From DATARH01 sp963773625 (GTDB lineage: Bacteria; Pseudomonadota; Alphaproteobacteria; ATCC43930; CGMCC-115725), in assembly GCA_963773625.1 (NCBI GenBank), contig CAVZCJ010000024.1:46531-110530 (forward strand): 64,000 nucleotides of DNA, written 5' to 3'. Shown in pieces: positions 27,195 to 35,936 of this stretch. The notes under the pieces are model-generated. The model made no database searches, had not been told where the DNA came from, and worked only from the letters and a program-made list of their open reading frames with translations. A program made the position numbers and the translations under genes. Each line of letters opens with the position of its first letter. Position 1 is the first letter of the stretch.

Positions 27195-27850
27195 GCGCAG
27201 CCAGCTCCATCGGTTAGCGCCGTCGCGGCGCTCGCATCAAGCATCTTAGCGAAGGTCGGATCGTCCGGCAGCGCTTGGCTGGTAAAGACCCAGCGCGGAA
27301 CGCGCGGCGATCCTTCCGTCCACCAAAGTGCGCTCCCGCCCGGATAATCCGCGGGGTCGATCCCGGGATCGCTCTCAGGAGCCTCGGCTGCCGCAAGCAC
27401 CCGGTCGGTGAGGGCATCGGGCGCCAGACCGCTCTCCACCGCGGCGAGCCCGGCCTGCTCCACCGCGAACAGGAAGCCCCCGTTGCTGCGCGCCATGTCG
27501 CGTGCGTCTCCGGCGGGGGCGACCGCGGCGAGCGTCAGTGGGAAATGGCGGCCAACGCGATCGATGCTCGGCATCCAGAGACCCAGCACCGCGTCCGGAC
27601 CACAGATACCCGGCGCCAGAGCAAACGACCAGATCGGCGCCTCCAGCCACGCCGCCAGCCAGGCGTCTTCGCCCAGCTCAGCACGGCTTGCGGCCATTCC
27701 CTGCTGTAGCCAGCGGTCCCACGGATCGACGAACGCGTGCGGCAGGCCGCTGCGAACAAAATCGCCGCGTGCCGGGATCTTGCCGTAGAAACCCAGCGTG
27801 CAGTCGCGGAGGGACGCGCTCAGTATCCCGGCGCCTAGAGGTTCGGGCAT
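27191..27850 (-). CDS. tagF: T6SS-associated protein TagF (ImpM)
   Basis: 219 residues. The diagnostic start is GFYGKIPARGDFVRSGLP, followed by FVDPWDRWLQQGMAAS, WLEAPIWSFALAPG, and VLGLWMPSIDRVGRHFPLT. TagF is a post-translational repressor acting on the FHA protein in some systems, fitting its place beside pppA. It overlaps tssM by 16 bases at its start and pppA by 4 at its end. Confidence 0.9.
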   Translation of the reverse strand: MPEPLGAGILSASLRDCTLGFYGKIPARGDFVRSGLPHAFVDPWDRWLQQGMAASRAELGEDAWLAAWLEAPIWSFALAPGICGPDAVLGLWMPSIDRVGRHFPLTLAAVAPAGDARDMARSNGGFLFAVEQAGLAAVESGLAPDALTDRVLAAAEAPESDPGIDPADYPGGSALWWTEGSPRVPRWVFTSQALPDDPTFAKMLDASAATALTDGAGCA

Positions 27851-30800
27851 CGAAAGTCCTTTAGCACACCCGATGCAAATGGATTTAGCACCGACCCGGC
27901 GCGCACTACGAAGGTCGCCTGGTGGCCGCTGCTATTGAAGGTCAGACGGTAGCGGTCGACGGAGCCGGCCTGCTCGATACTGCCCTGATCGAACAGACGG
28001 AAGAGCGCCCAGGGGCCCGAGGCTTGCAGGTCCCCCGTGCCGCCGGCAGGTGCCGGATCGAAGGACAGGTGTGCGTTGGTCATGCCGTTCGCGCCCGGCC
28101 AGGTAATTTGAGTGGACTGAGCCTGGCTGCCGTTGGTGAAGGTGATATTGGTCCCACCCAGGCTGAGTGTGACCTGCTTGGCGGCAGCATCGGCCGAGAC
28201 TGGGGTCACGTCGAAGCGCACCGAGGGGGTGTTTCCACCAGCCCCAAAGAAAATGTCGCGAATAACCGCGGCGCGCTGAAACTGCGCGAGATCGCCGGGC
28301 GAAATCGGCGCGGGTACGCCGTCCACTGGTTGACCCTTCCACACCGACCCGCTGGTATCGACGTAGGGGCGAAGCTGCGTATTGAAGAAGCCGTCCAGGA
28401 GGCCGCCTGGCGCAAAGAGCTTGGCAAAATCGTCCAGTGGAATCTCGTTGCTCGAGCCGGCGGTAAATGGATATCGGCCGGCCACCGCCTGGCGGCACAG
28501 GCTGGCGGGCCCGCCGCTCGCGTTGTAGGCCTTCTTCACCTGGTCGACTGTGCTACCGGTGCGCAGCACCGTGGCGCTCGCCGCCATCGCCTCTAGCCAG
28601 CGCGCGACCGGTTCCGGCGCGGCCTTGGCCTCGGCGTGGAGCAGGGTGACCGGGTCGTCACCGGTCGCCGCGGCTGCGGGTGGCGCGCTGGGCGAGGCTA
28701 GAGCAATCTGCGAAATCTGTTGGCGCAAGCTGTCGATCGCCTTCAACGCCAGATCGAGCGGCGCGCCGGTGCCGGCGCCCACATAATCGCGCAGGGCCTG
28801 ATAGCGGTCGTCGATCTCCTTGCCAGGGACCTCGGCGGCGGGAGTGCCGGCGGGAGCGGAAAGCAGACCTTTCAACTGCGCTACTGATCCCGGTGTCGCG
28901 GGCGGCGTGGCGGCAGGTTTGTCGGTAGCAGCGGGCGGCGCCGGCGGCGGTTTCGTGAGGTTGAGCTCGCGCGAGACGGCGACGAGCAGATTGCGGATCG
29001 GCGACTGGGGTGAACCGAGGATATACAGATCTTGGGCGGCTTGTTGCGGATTACGCAGCGGGACGATCGCCAGATCGGCGAGCAACGCGTCCCACTGTTT
29101 GGCGTAATCGGTCTCGTAGAGGGCGATGACGTCGTGCTCGATCTGTCGGCTCTCGGCGCTATCGGGTGTCAGCGCGGAGGCGGTCCCCAGCACCCAGCTC
29201 TCATTGGCGACTTCTTTCGTCACGTTGCCGAGCGCCGGCAACAATACATGATAGAATCCATCGATCGTATAGAAGCCTGGAATTCCCTCGGTCAGCGGTT
29301 TGCCGGAAGCCCGCACGAAGACCCGGACGCCAGCGCCGCCCAGGGCGTCCGCTGGGCGCCACATCGGGACAGACTGCGCCGCGGTCGATGGGACGATCCG
29401 CGAGTAGACCCGATTGGCGACCGGCACCCGGCTGAACGTGGTGCGAGCCACCGCGACCAACTGGTTGTCGAGCTCTATCTTGGGCAGCGGGTTCTTCAAC
29501 AACGCATCGAGATGCGCGGCAAGCGAGTCGCGACTCGGCGCCATCGCGGGCCCGGGATATGCCGCCTGCCAATCGAGCGACATCCACGCGCGCACCAGAT
29601 CGCGGTCGAGGGGGCCAGCGCCGCCGAGCATCAGATAAACCCGGGTCGCCTCGTAAAGAAAATCCGGCTGGTTGAGGTTGCTGTGCATCTGGGTTTCGAG
29701 GCGCCACAGCAACCGCGGCAACAGCACCCGTTCGAGCGCGTGCCGATAGATGGTTTTTGCCCCCGCGGCGAGCTTTGCATCCTGAGACAGGAAGAAGGTC
29801 GAGCTCGCTGCGGTCTGATCGTAGCCATGCGGCAGTGCGCGGGCCTGATCGAGCAAGGGTAGAATTCGCGGCAAGTCGGCGTCGGTTACCGGGTCCAGCG
29901 GCAAATTGCCCGCGGTCCGCTCGTAGGCGGCAAGCGCCGCCGCCATTTCGTCTATCGCTTGCTGATTGACGTTGCGGTCGTGCCAAAGCAACCCGATCCC
30001 ACACAGCAGGATAACCGCCACCAGCCCGAATACGCCGCCGCGCAGCAGCATCCGGCGCCGGTACGCGCCTGGCCGCTCCGAGACCAGCATCGCCTCGCCG
30101 AACACCACGTCCTTGACGAGACGCCCGAGGAAATAGCTGCGGCCCTGTTCGGGCCGCAGGCTCGTCGCCCGGCGCTGATCGATCCCGAACGACCGCGCGA
30201 GTAGGTCGGTGAGCCGGTCGATCGGCGTTCCCTGTTGGGTTCCCGAGGTGAAATAAAAGCCGCGCAACATCGGTGCCGGATCGAGCCGCGAGCCGCCGAA
30301 TGCCTCTTGCAGAAATTCGGCGAGCGCCGGTTCGAGGCTCGCTATCTGCGGCGGAAAACCGGCGATCTGAACCCGCCGGTCAGGGCTGCGTTCGGCCTGT
30401 AGACGGTCGATCAGCCGCTCGTTGAGGCGCTCGATCAGCAGTCCGAACTCGCCACCGAAGCCGCCTACGGGGCCAGCGTCGCTGGCGCCGAGCGCGAAGG
30501 TGGCGCCCCACACCTGGGCTCGCCTGTCGCGGTCAAGATCGTCGAAAAACTCGGTGAACCCGGAGATCAGATCAGCTTTGGTGAAGACCGCGTAGATCGG
30601 AAGCCGAACCGAGAGCTTGTCTTCGAGTTCCTTGATCCGCCGCCGGATCGCGCGCGCGTGCGCGAGGCGCTCGCCCTGCGCCGCCCAGCCAATATCGTTC
30701 AGCGCGATGGCCACGATCACCCCGTTGAGCGGCTGCCGTGCCCGCGTGCGTTTGAGGAGATCGAGAAAGGCGTCCCAACCCGCTTTGTCGACCGTCGCGT

Positions 30801-31353
30801 CGGAATCCTGCGTCGTGTAGCGGCCGGCGGTGTCGATCAACACTGCGTCTTCGGTGAACCACCAGTCGCACAGCCGCGTGCCGCCGACGCCGGAGACCGA
30901 GTTCTGTCCCATTTCCGCGGCGAGCGGAAACCGCAATCCGGCGTTGACCAGGGCCGTGGTCTTGCCAGCGCCCGGAGGGCCGATGATCACGTACCAGGGC
31001 TGCTCGTAGAGGTACCCTTTGCTGCCCCGTGCCTTGCGTAGCAGCCCCAGCGCGGTTTTCAGCTTGTCCTGGACGGCCGCGACTTCCTCTGCGGAGGCCA
31101 CGGCTGTTGGATCGGGCGCGGCATCCGTTACGCCCTCGGCGAGTTTTTTCTCGCGGCGCCGGCGGCGGAAGTTGAGAAGCAAGGTGATGCCGCCGCAAAT
31201 GGCGAACAGGCCGAGGATGACGTAGATCCGGTTCCACTGGCTCTGCAGAATGGGCAAGAGGGGACCCAGCTGCCAAATCAGACCCGCGATCACCGCAAAG
31301 CCGACAAACGGCCCTGCCCACTGCCGCAGCAGAGTGAGGATGGTCATGTCCAT
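27835..31353 (-). CDS. tssM: T6SS membrane-complex protein TssM (IcmF/VasK)
   Basis: 1172 residues, full length. Two N-terminal membrane segments (FVGFAVIAGLIWQLGPLLPI, IYVILGLFAICGGITLLL) are followed by a cytoplasmic G-domain-like region with an intact Walker A (IIGPPGAGKTTALVNAG), and a third membrane segment (VFGLVAVILLCGIGLLW, about residue 440). The rest is the long periplasmic domain with the IcmF-related and C-terminal TssM modules. A Pro/Ala linker (PPAPPAATDKPAATPPATPG) is embedded in the periplasmic part. TssM with TssL makes the inner-membrane channel. No tssJ lipoprotein gene was found, as is common in alphaproteobacteria. Four bases separate it from tssL. Confidence 0.95.
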   Translation of the reverse strand: MDMTILTLLRQWAGPFVGFAVIAGLIWQLGPLLPILQSQWNRIYVILGLFAICGGITLLLNFRRRRREKKLAEGVTDAAPDPTAVASAEEVAAVQDKLKTALGLLRKARGSKGYLYEQPWYVIIGPPGAGKTTALVNAGLRFPLAAEMGQNSVSGVGGTRLCDWWFTEDAVLIDTAGRYTTQDSDATVDKAGWDAFLDLLKRTRARQPLNGVIVAIALNDIGWAAQGERLAHARAIRRRIKELEDKLSVRLPIYAVFTKADLISGFTEFFDDLDRDRRAQVWGATFALGASDAGPVGGFGGEFGLLIERLNERLIDRLQAERSPDRRVQIAGFPPQIASLEPALAEFLQEAFGGSRLDPAPMLRGFYFTSGTQQGTPIDRLTDLLARSFGIDQRRATSLRPEQGRSYFLGRLVKDVVFGEAMLVSERPGAYRRRMLLRGGVFGLVAVILLCGIGLLWHDRNVNQQAIDEMAAALAAYERTAGNLPLDPVTDADLPRILPLLDQARALPHGYDQTAASSTFFLSQDAKLAAGAKTIYRHALERVLLPRLLWRLETQMHSNLNQPDFLYEATRVYLMLGGAGPLDRDLVRAWMSLDWQAAYPGPAMAPSRDSLAAHLDALLKNPLPKIELDNQLVAVARTTFSRVPVANRVYSRIVPSTAAQSVPMWRPADALGGAGVRVFVRASGKPLTEGIPGFYTIDGFYHVLLPALGNVTKEVANESWVLGTASALTPDSAESRQIEHDVIALYETDYAKQWDALLADLAIVPLRNPQQAAQDLYILGSPQSPIRNLLVAVSRELNLTKPPPAPPAATDKPAATPPATPGSVAQLKGLLSAPAGTPAAEVPGKEIDDRYQALRDYVGAGTGAPLDLALKAIDSLRQQISQIALASPSAPPAAAATGDDPVTLLHAEAKAAPEPVARWLEAMAASATVLRTGSTVDQVKKAYNASGGPASLCRQAVAGRYPFTAGSSNEIPLDDFAKLFAPGGLLDGFFNTQLRPYVDTSGSVWKGQPVDGVPAPISPGDLAQFQRAAVIRDIFFGAGGNTPSVRFDVTPVSADAAAKQVTLSLGGTNITFTNGSQAQSTQITWPGANGMTNAHLSFDPAPAGGTGDLQASGPWALFRLFDQGSIEQAGSVDRYRLTFNSSGHQATFVVRAGSVLNPFASGVLKDFRCPNL

Positions 31354-31357
31354 CCTG

Positions 31358-32731
31358 CTACTCCGTCCTGTGCAGGATGATTTCGATCCGCCGGTTCTGT
31401 TCCCGCTCTTCCGGCGTCGAGTTGTTGTTGAGGGGGTCGGCCTCGCCGCGGCCTTCCGCGGAGATGCGGGACGGGTCGCTCATCTGGGCGCCAAGGAGCG
31501 CCTTGGCCGCGTCGGCGCGCGCCGCGGAAAGCTGGAAATTCGACGGGAACTGAATGGTGTGGATCGGCTGGTTATCGGTGTAGCCGATTACCTGAACCGT
31601 ACCTTGCTCCTTTTCGAGGTCGGCGCCGATGCGGGTGAGCAACGGCACGAACTTCGCCTCGACGGTCGCGCTGCCGGAAGCGAACATCCCGCGATTGTTG
31701 ATGCGGATAATCGGGTTGGGCGGGGTACAGATGACGGAAACAAGTCCCTGGTCGACCTCGGGCTTAAGCAGCGTGCACAAATCGTCGACCGGCGGCGGGA
31801 GGACCGGGGTTGGCGGCGGTGCGGGTGCGGCGATCGGCGCGCGGGCGATCTGTGGCATGTGATCGGGCGGTGCCCGCATCATACGGGCGAATAGATCGTC
31901 CGAGTTGGCGGCTAGCGAAGTGGTAAACCAGATGAAGAGAGCCGCGAGGACGGCGAGAGCCGCGCTCCCGACAACCCAAAGCGGCACGATCGGACGCAGG
32001 CTGCGATAGGGTGCGGTGACCCCGCGCCAGTGCGGCGACAGCTCCGGCTCGATCTGCTGACGCTGGCGAACCAGGATCGCATAGACTTCCTCACGCAGCC
32101 GGTCGAGCTCGGCCGGTCCGCGCGCCGACAGCCGGTACTGGCCTTGGAACCCCAGCGACATGCACAGATACATCAGCTCAATGACCGGCAGGAACGTGCC
32201 GGGGGTCTGACACATCTGCCGCAGCAGATTGAAGAAGCGCTCGCCGCTCCGCACTTCCTGATGGAAAGTCGAGACCAGAGACCGTGCATCCCAGACGCCG
32301 GTGCTGCCCCAAGGAGTGTTTAGCACCGCGTCGTCGAGGCTCGCGCACAATGCGTAGTGGGCTGGGCGCACCAGTTCGAGCGATACGCCGGAATCGCGCG
32401 AGCGTTTCTCAAATTCGCGCATCCCCGCCACGGCGCGCTCTCGCAGATCACCCGGATCGGGCTGGTTCAAGGTGTTTCGCAATCGCGCCAGCAGTTGCAG
32501 CAACGGCAGGGCTGCCGCGACAAGCTGGCTCAACCCCATCGCCATGTGCTCGACCGCGCTCTCCGTTAATGGCGCGGTGCTCCCTGGTTCGGGAAGCGGC
32601 CGGGGCGCCTCCGCTACCGGACCCGGAGTCGGCGCGGCGGGCGCAGCCGGAGCGGCGCGGCGCCCGCCGGGCGCCGGACGGATGACCGTCCGCTCGCTGT
32701 CGTCAGGCTCGGAGAACGGGTTGTCGCTCAT
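31358..32731 (-). CDS. tssL: T6SS membrane protein TssL with C-terminal OmpA-like domain
   Basis: 457 residues. A Pro/Ala N-terminus precedes the DotU domain (residues about 55-250; MREFEKRSRDSGVSLELVRPAHYALCASLDDAVLN spans the best-conserved part, and LIELMYLCMSLGFQGQYRL-type sequence follows). One membrane segment is at about residue 250 (VPLWVVGSAALAVLAALFIWF). The periplasmic part ends in an OmpA/peptidoglycan-binding domain (VQVIGYTDNQPI, AEGRGEADPLNNNSTPEER, NRRIEIIL). This evolved TssL anchors the complex to the cell wall, which may compensate for the missing TssJ. Confidence 0.93.
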   Translation of the reverse strand: MSDNPFSEPDDSERTVIRPAPGGRRAAPAAPAAPTPGPVAEAPRPLPEPGSTAPLTESAVEHMAMGLSQLVAAALPLLQLLARLRNTLNQPDPGDLRERAVAGMREFEKRSRDSGVSLELVRPAHYALCASLDDAVLNTPWGSTGVWDARSLVSTFHQEVRSGERFFNLLRQMCQTPGTFLPVIELMYLCMSLGFQGQYRLSARGPAELDRLREEVYAILVRQRQQIEPELSPHWRGVTAPYRSLRPIVPLWVVGSAALAVLAALFIWFTTSLAANSDDLFARMMRAPPDHMPQIARAPIAAPAPPPTPVLPPPVDDLCTLLKPEVDQGLVSVICTPPNPIIRINNRGMFASGSATVEAKFVPLLTRIGADLEKEQGTVQVIGYTDNQPIHTIQFPSNFQLSAARADAAKALLGAQMSDPSRISAEGRGEADPLNNNSTPEEREQNRRIEIILHRTE

Positions 32732-32749
32732 GCCATCCCCCGCAACCGG

Positions 32750-34078
32750 CTACCCCCGGATTGCCCAAAGCTCCAACCGCAGATTAGGAAAATCCCCAGA
32801 CACATGAATGGCGAAGCCGCCCGAAGTCTGCATTTGCTGCCAATGCGGGCTGTTGCGGTCGAGTTCGAAATAGGACGCGCCGGCATGAAACGGTATCTGC
32901 CGAGGTGCGACCGGCAGCGGCCGAACGGAGATGCCGGGGATCGCGACATTCACCAGATCGCGAATATGTTCGACCGCGCCGATCTTCACCTGGCTGGGGA
33001 ACAGCCGGCGCAGATTCTCGGTCGGCACATCGGCGTGCACCGTCAACACAAAGCTCGACGCGCGCAGGATCGAGCGGTCGGTGATGAGCCCGACCCTGAC
33101 CCCGTACCGGCGTTCCTGCAGCGGTATCGACACCGCGGTCTGTTCGAGCACCGCCGACAGCGAGCGTCGCAGGTCAGCCACCACCGGGGCGAAACTGCGT
33201 TGCAAATCCTCGTGCCGATAGGCGGGATAAGCGTTTGGCCGGCGCGTCGTCTCGGTGAACGTCGCGAACTCGCCAGCCATCTGCACCAGGGCCGAATAAA
33301 GCGTTTCGGGGTGGACGTTCCCGGTGTCGGCCCAGTGCGCCAGCAGCGTCTGCCACCGGTTGATCGATTGCAGCAGCAGGAAGTCCGCGACCTCGGCGAC
33401 GCCAGCCGAGCCGGGCGCGGTCAGCCGGGCCGCCAGCGCCTCGCCGCGTTGGTTGATCATCCCCGCGAACTCGCTGATGAGGCCTGATAGCGGGGTTGTC
33501 GCGGCACAGAGCAGCGCGGGAGGTATCCAGGCGGGGTCGAGCGTGGCGCGCCGGTCCGCGGTTACCTCGATGACCCGGGCCAGGCCGATGCACAGATAGC
33601 CGGCGCGCTCGTCGGTCTCGAGCAGGTAACGCAGGCGGAGCCGGGCGATCTGCAGCGCCGCCGGCTGCGGCGAGGCGGAATGCGTGTCGTAGGCCTCGAA
33701 CTCGTGCGAGAGGTAGCGGCCTTCGCCGTTGCTGCCGTCGCCGATCTCAACCGCCCCGGGTTGGCGGATCGGCGCCGCCAGATAGACCACGACGTTGCGC
33801 GCGCTTTCGGGCAGATCGAGCGGCGCGGGGTGGTCGGTCTCTCCGGGGATGGCGAAGGGCGTGCCGTCGTCGAATGCCCCTGCGGCGGAGGTCAACGCGA
33901 ACCGCCCGGTCGCCAGAAGGTCCCGGTCGATCGCCATTTCGACGATTCCCCACGGATGGGGTCTAAGCGGCGCCACGCGAGCGCGGAGCGTCGTCTCCAG
34001 CCAGCGGTCCTGCTGCTGGAAGTGCTGGGCACGCAGGAACATGCCCTCGTGCCAAACTACCCTGTTTGTCCAGGTCAT
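32750..34078 (-). CDS. tssK: T6SS baseplate protein TssK
   Basis: 442 residues, ImpJ/VasE family. Starts NRVVWHEGMFLRAQHFQQQD, the most conserved motif of the family, then LRPHPWGI. The middle helical domain holds LLLQSINRWQTLLAHW and LYSALVQMAGEFATFT. The C-terminal domain has FPSQVKIGAVEHIRDLVNVA, PGISVRPLPVAPRQIPFHAG, and YFELDR. TssK trimers link the baseplate to the TssL-TssM membrane complex. It lies 67 bases after tagH and 18 before tssL on the reverse strand. Confidence 0.95.
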   Translation of the reverse strand: MTWTNRVVWHEGMFLRAQHFQQQDRWLETTLRARVAPLRPHPWGIVEMAIDRDLLATGRFALTSAAGAFDDGTPFAIPGETDHPAPLDLPESARNVVVYLAAPIRQPGAVEIGDGSNGEGRYLSHEFEAYDTHSASPQPAALQIARLRLRYLLETDERAGYLCIGLARVIEVTADRRATLDPAWIPPALLCAATTPLSGLISEFAGMINQRGEALAARLTAPGSAGVAEVADFLLLQSINRWQTLLAHWADTGNVHPETLYSALVQMAGEFATFTETTRRPNAYPAYRHEDLQRSFAPVVADLRRSLSAVLEQTAVSIPLQERRYGVRVGLITDRSILRASSFVLTVHADVPTENLRRLFPSQVKIGAVEHIRDLVNVAIPGISVRPLPVAPRQIPFHAGASYFELDRNSPHWQQMQTSGGFAIHVSGDFPNLRLELWAIRG

Positions 34079-34145
34079 TGCGAACCGCGAATATCGTCAA
34101 TCAGACCGTAGGGCGTCGGCCCGGGGGAGCTCGTGCCGTGTGCCG

Positions 34146-35612
34146 TCACGGCGCCCGGTCCCTTGCCGAGGCATCGCTAAGCGCTCGTTCATAGGCCCGG
34201 GCGAACGCCTTACCAAACACGCTGTCGAAATCGTCGGCCAACGCCTGGGTGATCTTGGTGTGGAGTGTCTCGAACTCGTCCCAGGCATGCGCCTTGCGCT
34301 GCCCCGGCACCAAGGCCAATCCCCCGGCGCGCTCTGCCGCATGACGCAGTTTACTTGGCTCGAACTCCTCCAACAGCGCCCGCACCGCCGACTGCATCGC
34401 CGCGACCGTGGCGATTTCGTGCAGGCGGATGTCGCGCAGCGTGTCCGTCACCGCGTCCACGGCGTTCATGTCGGTGCGTCTGCCCGCGTCGAGGAGCGCC
34501 TTCAGCGCATCGTCGTCGTCGGCGGAAAACTTCAGCGGGTTGTTGCCGCGGCTGCGGATTAAGGTCTGCTCGATGCGGAACTCGCTCTTGATCGCCGCGC
34601 GGGCGATCATCGCCTGGCGCAAGCCGCTGACGATTGCGCGAAAGGCCGCGCCCAGCGCTTCCATCATGGCGACCGGATCGGCAGGACTGACGTCGCGAAT
34701 ATCACCTCCGCGCAAAAAGGCGCCGAGCAGATCGCCGGCCGGCGGTTCCGCAACCGGGGCGGCCATGGGCCGAGGCGCCGCCCGCTGGACTGCCGATTCC
34801 ATGGGCACTGGCTGGATCGGCGGCGCCATTTGCTCCGGTGGTGGCGCCGTTTGCATCGGCTGCTGCTGCATCGGCGGCGGCTGCCTTGGCGGCGGCGTCA
34901 CTTGCATCGGTAGCGGCTCGGGCTCCGCTGCCGGGAAAACGACCTCGGCCGCTGGCGCCGCACGGGGTTGCGAAGCCGAGTCGCGGTCCCAGTCATCCGG
35001 CAGCAGCGAGTGTGCCACTGGCGGCCTGAAGGCATCCTCGAGATGCGCCGAATGATCCGCTTGAACTGGTCCGCCGATCCGCTCCTCGACCGGATCGTCC
35101 GGCGCTAGCGGGTCGTAATCCGCTGGCAATGTGACCGCCGGCGGCGCGAGGTTTGCGGCGAAAGGATCGCCACCCTCGTCGAGCCGCAGGCCTGGACCTT
35201 CGCCCAACGGCCTCGAAGCGGCGCGGGCGCTTTGCGCCGCGAAGACATCCTCGGTAAACGGGTTCACCGTCCGCTGTTCGGCGCGTGGCGCCGCTGCTTC
35301 GGTGATACGGACCTCGATCTCGTAAGGTCCGAGATTGATGCGATCGCCATTGCGCAAATCGCGGATTTGGCCGCGCCCGATCGGGTCGCCTTCCCGGTTG
35401 AGAAAGCTCCCGTTGGTTGACAGATCGGCAACCTGCCACCCTCCCGACCGGTAGGCGAAGACGCAATGGCATTTTGACAGGCCGCGTTCGGGGTCGGGCA
35501 AGACCCAGTCATTGTCGGGTCCCCGACCGATCGAAAACTCGCCCCCCTCCACCGAGCGCGTCTGCGGCGGTACGGCATCGGGACAGCGGAGCATCGTCAA
35601 CGTCAAGGTCAT
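34146..35612 (-). CDS. tagH: T6SS FHA-domain protein TagH (Fha/ImpI)
   Basis: 488 residues. The N-terminal FHA domain (about residues 20-100) has GEFSIGRGPDNDWVLPDP, LSKCHCVFAY and DLSTNGSFLNRE, the phosphothreonine-recognition residues. A long Pro/Gln-rich disordered linker (about residues 215-300) includes PPRQPPPMQQQPMQ. The C-terminal TagH domain holds FLRGGDIRDV, KSEFRIEQTLIRSRGNNPLKF and AWDEFETLHTKI. This is the expected substrate and effector of the PpkA/PppA pair. First gene of the reverse arm, divergent from vgrG. Confidence 0.93.
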   Translation of the reverse strand: MTLTLTMLRCPDAVPPQTRSVEGGEFSIGRGPDNDWVLPDPERGLSKCHCVFAYRSGGWQVADLSTNGSFLNREGDPIGRGQIRDLRNGDRINLGPYEIEVRITEAAAPRAEQRTVNPFTEDVFAAQSARAASRPLGEGPGLRLDEGGDPFAANLAPPAVTLPADYDPLAPDDPVEERIGGPVQADHSAHLEDAFRPPVAHSLLPDDWDRDSASQPRAAPAAEVVFPAAEPEPLPMQVTPPPRQPPPMQQQPMQTAPPPEQMAPPIQPVPMESAVQRAAPRPMAAPVAEPPAGDLLGAFLRGGDIRDVSPADPVAMMEALGAAFRAIVSGLRQAMIARAAIKSEFRIEQTLIRSRGNNPLKFSADDDDALKALLDAGRRTDMNAVDAVTDTLRDIRLHEIATVAAMQSAVRALLEEFEPSKLRHAAERAGGLALVPGQRKAHAWDEFETLHTKITQALADDFDSVFGKAFARAYERALSDASARDRAP

Positions 35613-35936
35613 CGCGCAATCTCTCGAACCGAGGCCACGGAGTGCTCGGCGCTCGTTCGCCGTCTAGGATATCCGAAGAAGCAACGAGTCACGAAATTCT
35701 AAATGGCTGATGATGTGCATCCCCGGATTGACGTCTCAGCGGGCTCGTCCGGCTCGGCGTTGACACTGATCGTGAATTGGCGGCAGATTTTTGCATGCCT
35801 GCCGCGAGGATAAAGACGCGAACACGTGATCTTCGCTCGCTACCGCTGCGGCAGCCTATCCCTATATCTGGATATCTGTGCGTCGCGGCGGGCCTGCCTC
35901 CGAGCGCGGTGAGTCGGAGCATCAGGGGATGTGGTA
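35613..35936. promoter_or_regulatory. divergent promoter region between tagH and vgrG
   Basis: About 320 bases without a convincing gene. A small perfect dyad ATATC-TG-GATAT (35864-35875) lies 62-73 bases upstream of vgrG. A TGGC...TTGCA pair near 35779-35797 resembles a sigma-54 promoter but has a 14-base GG-to-GC distance instead of 12, so I do not call it. Confidence 0.4.

Noticed and set aside
35779..35797. Sigma-54-like promoter upstream of vgrG
   Set aside because: The GG and GC elements are 14 bases apart rather than 12, and the flanking consensus is poor.
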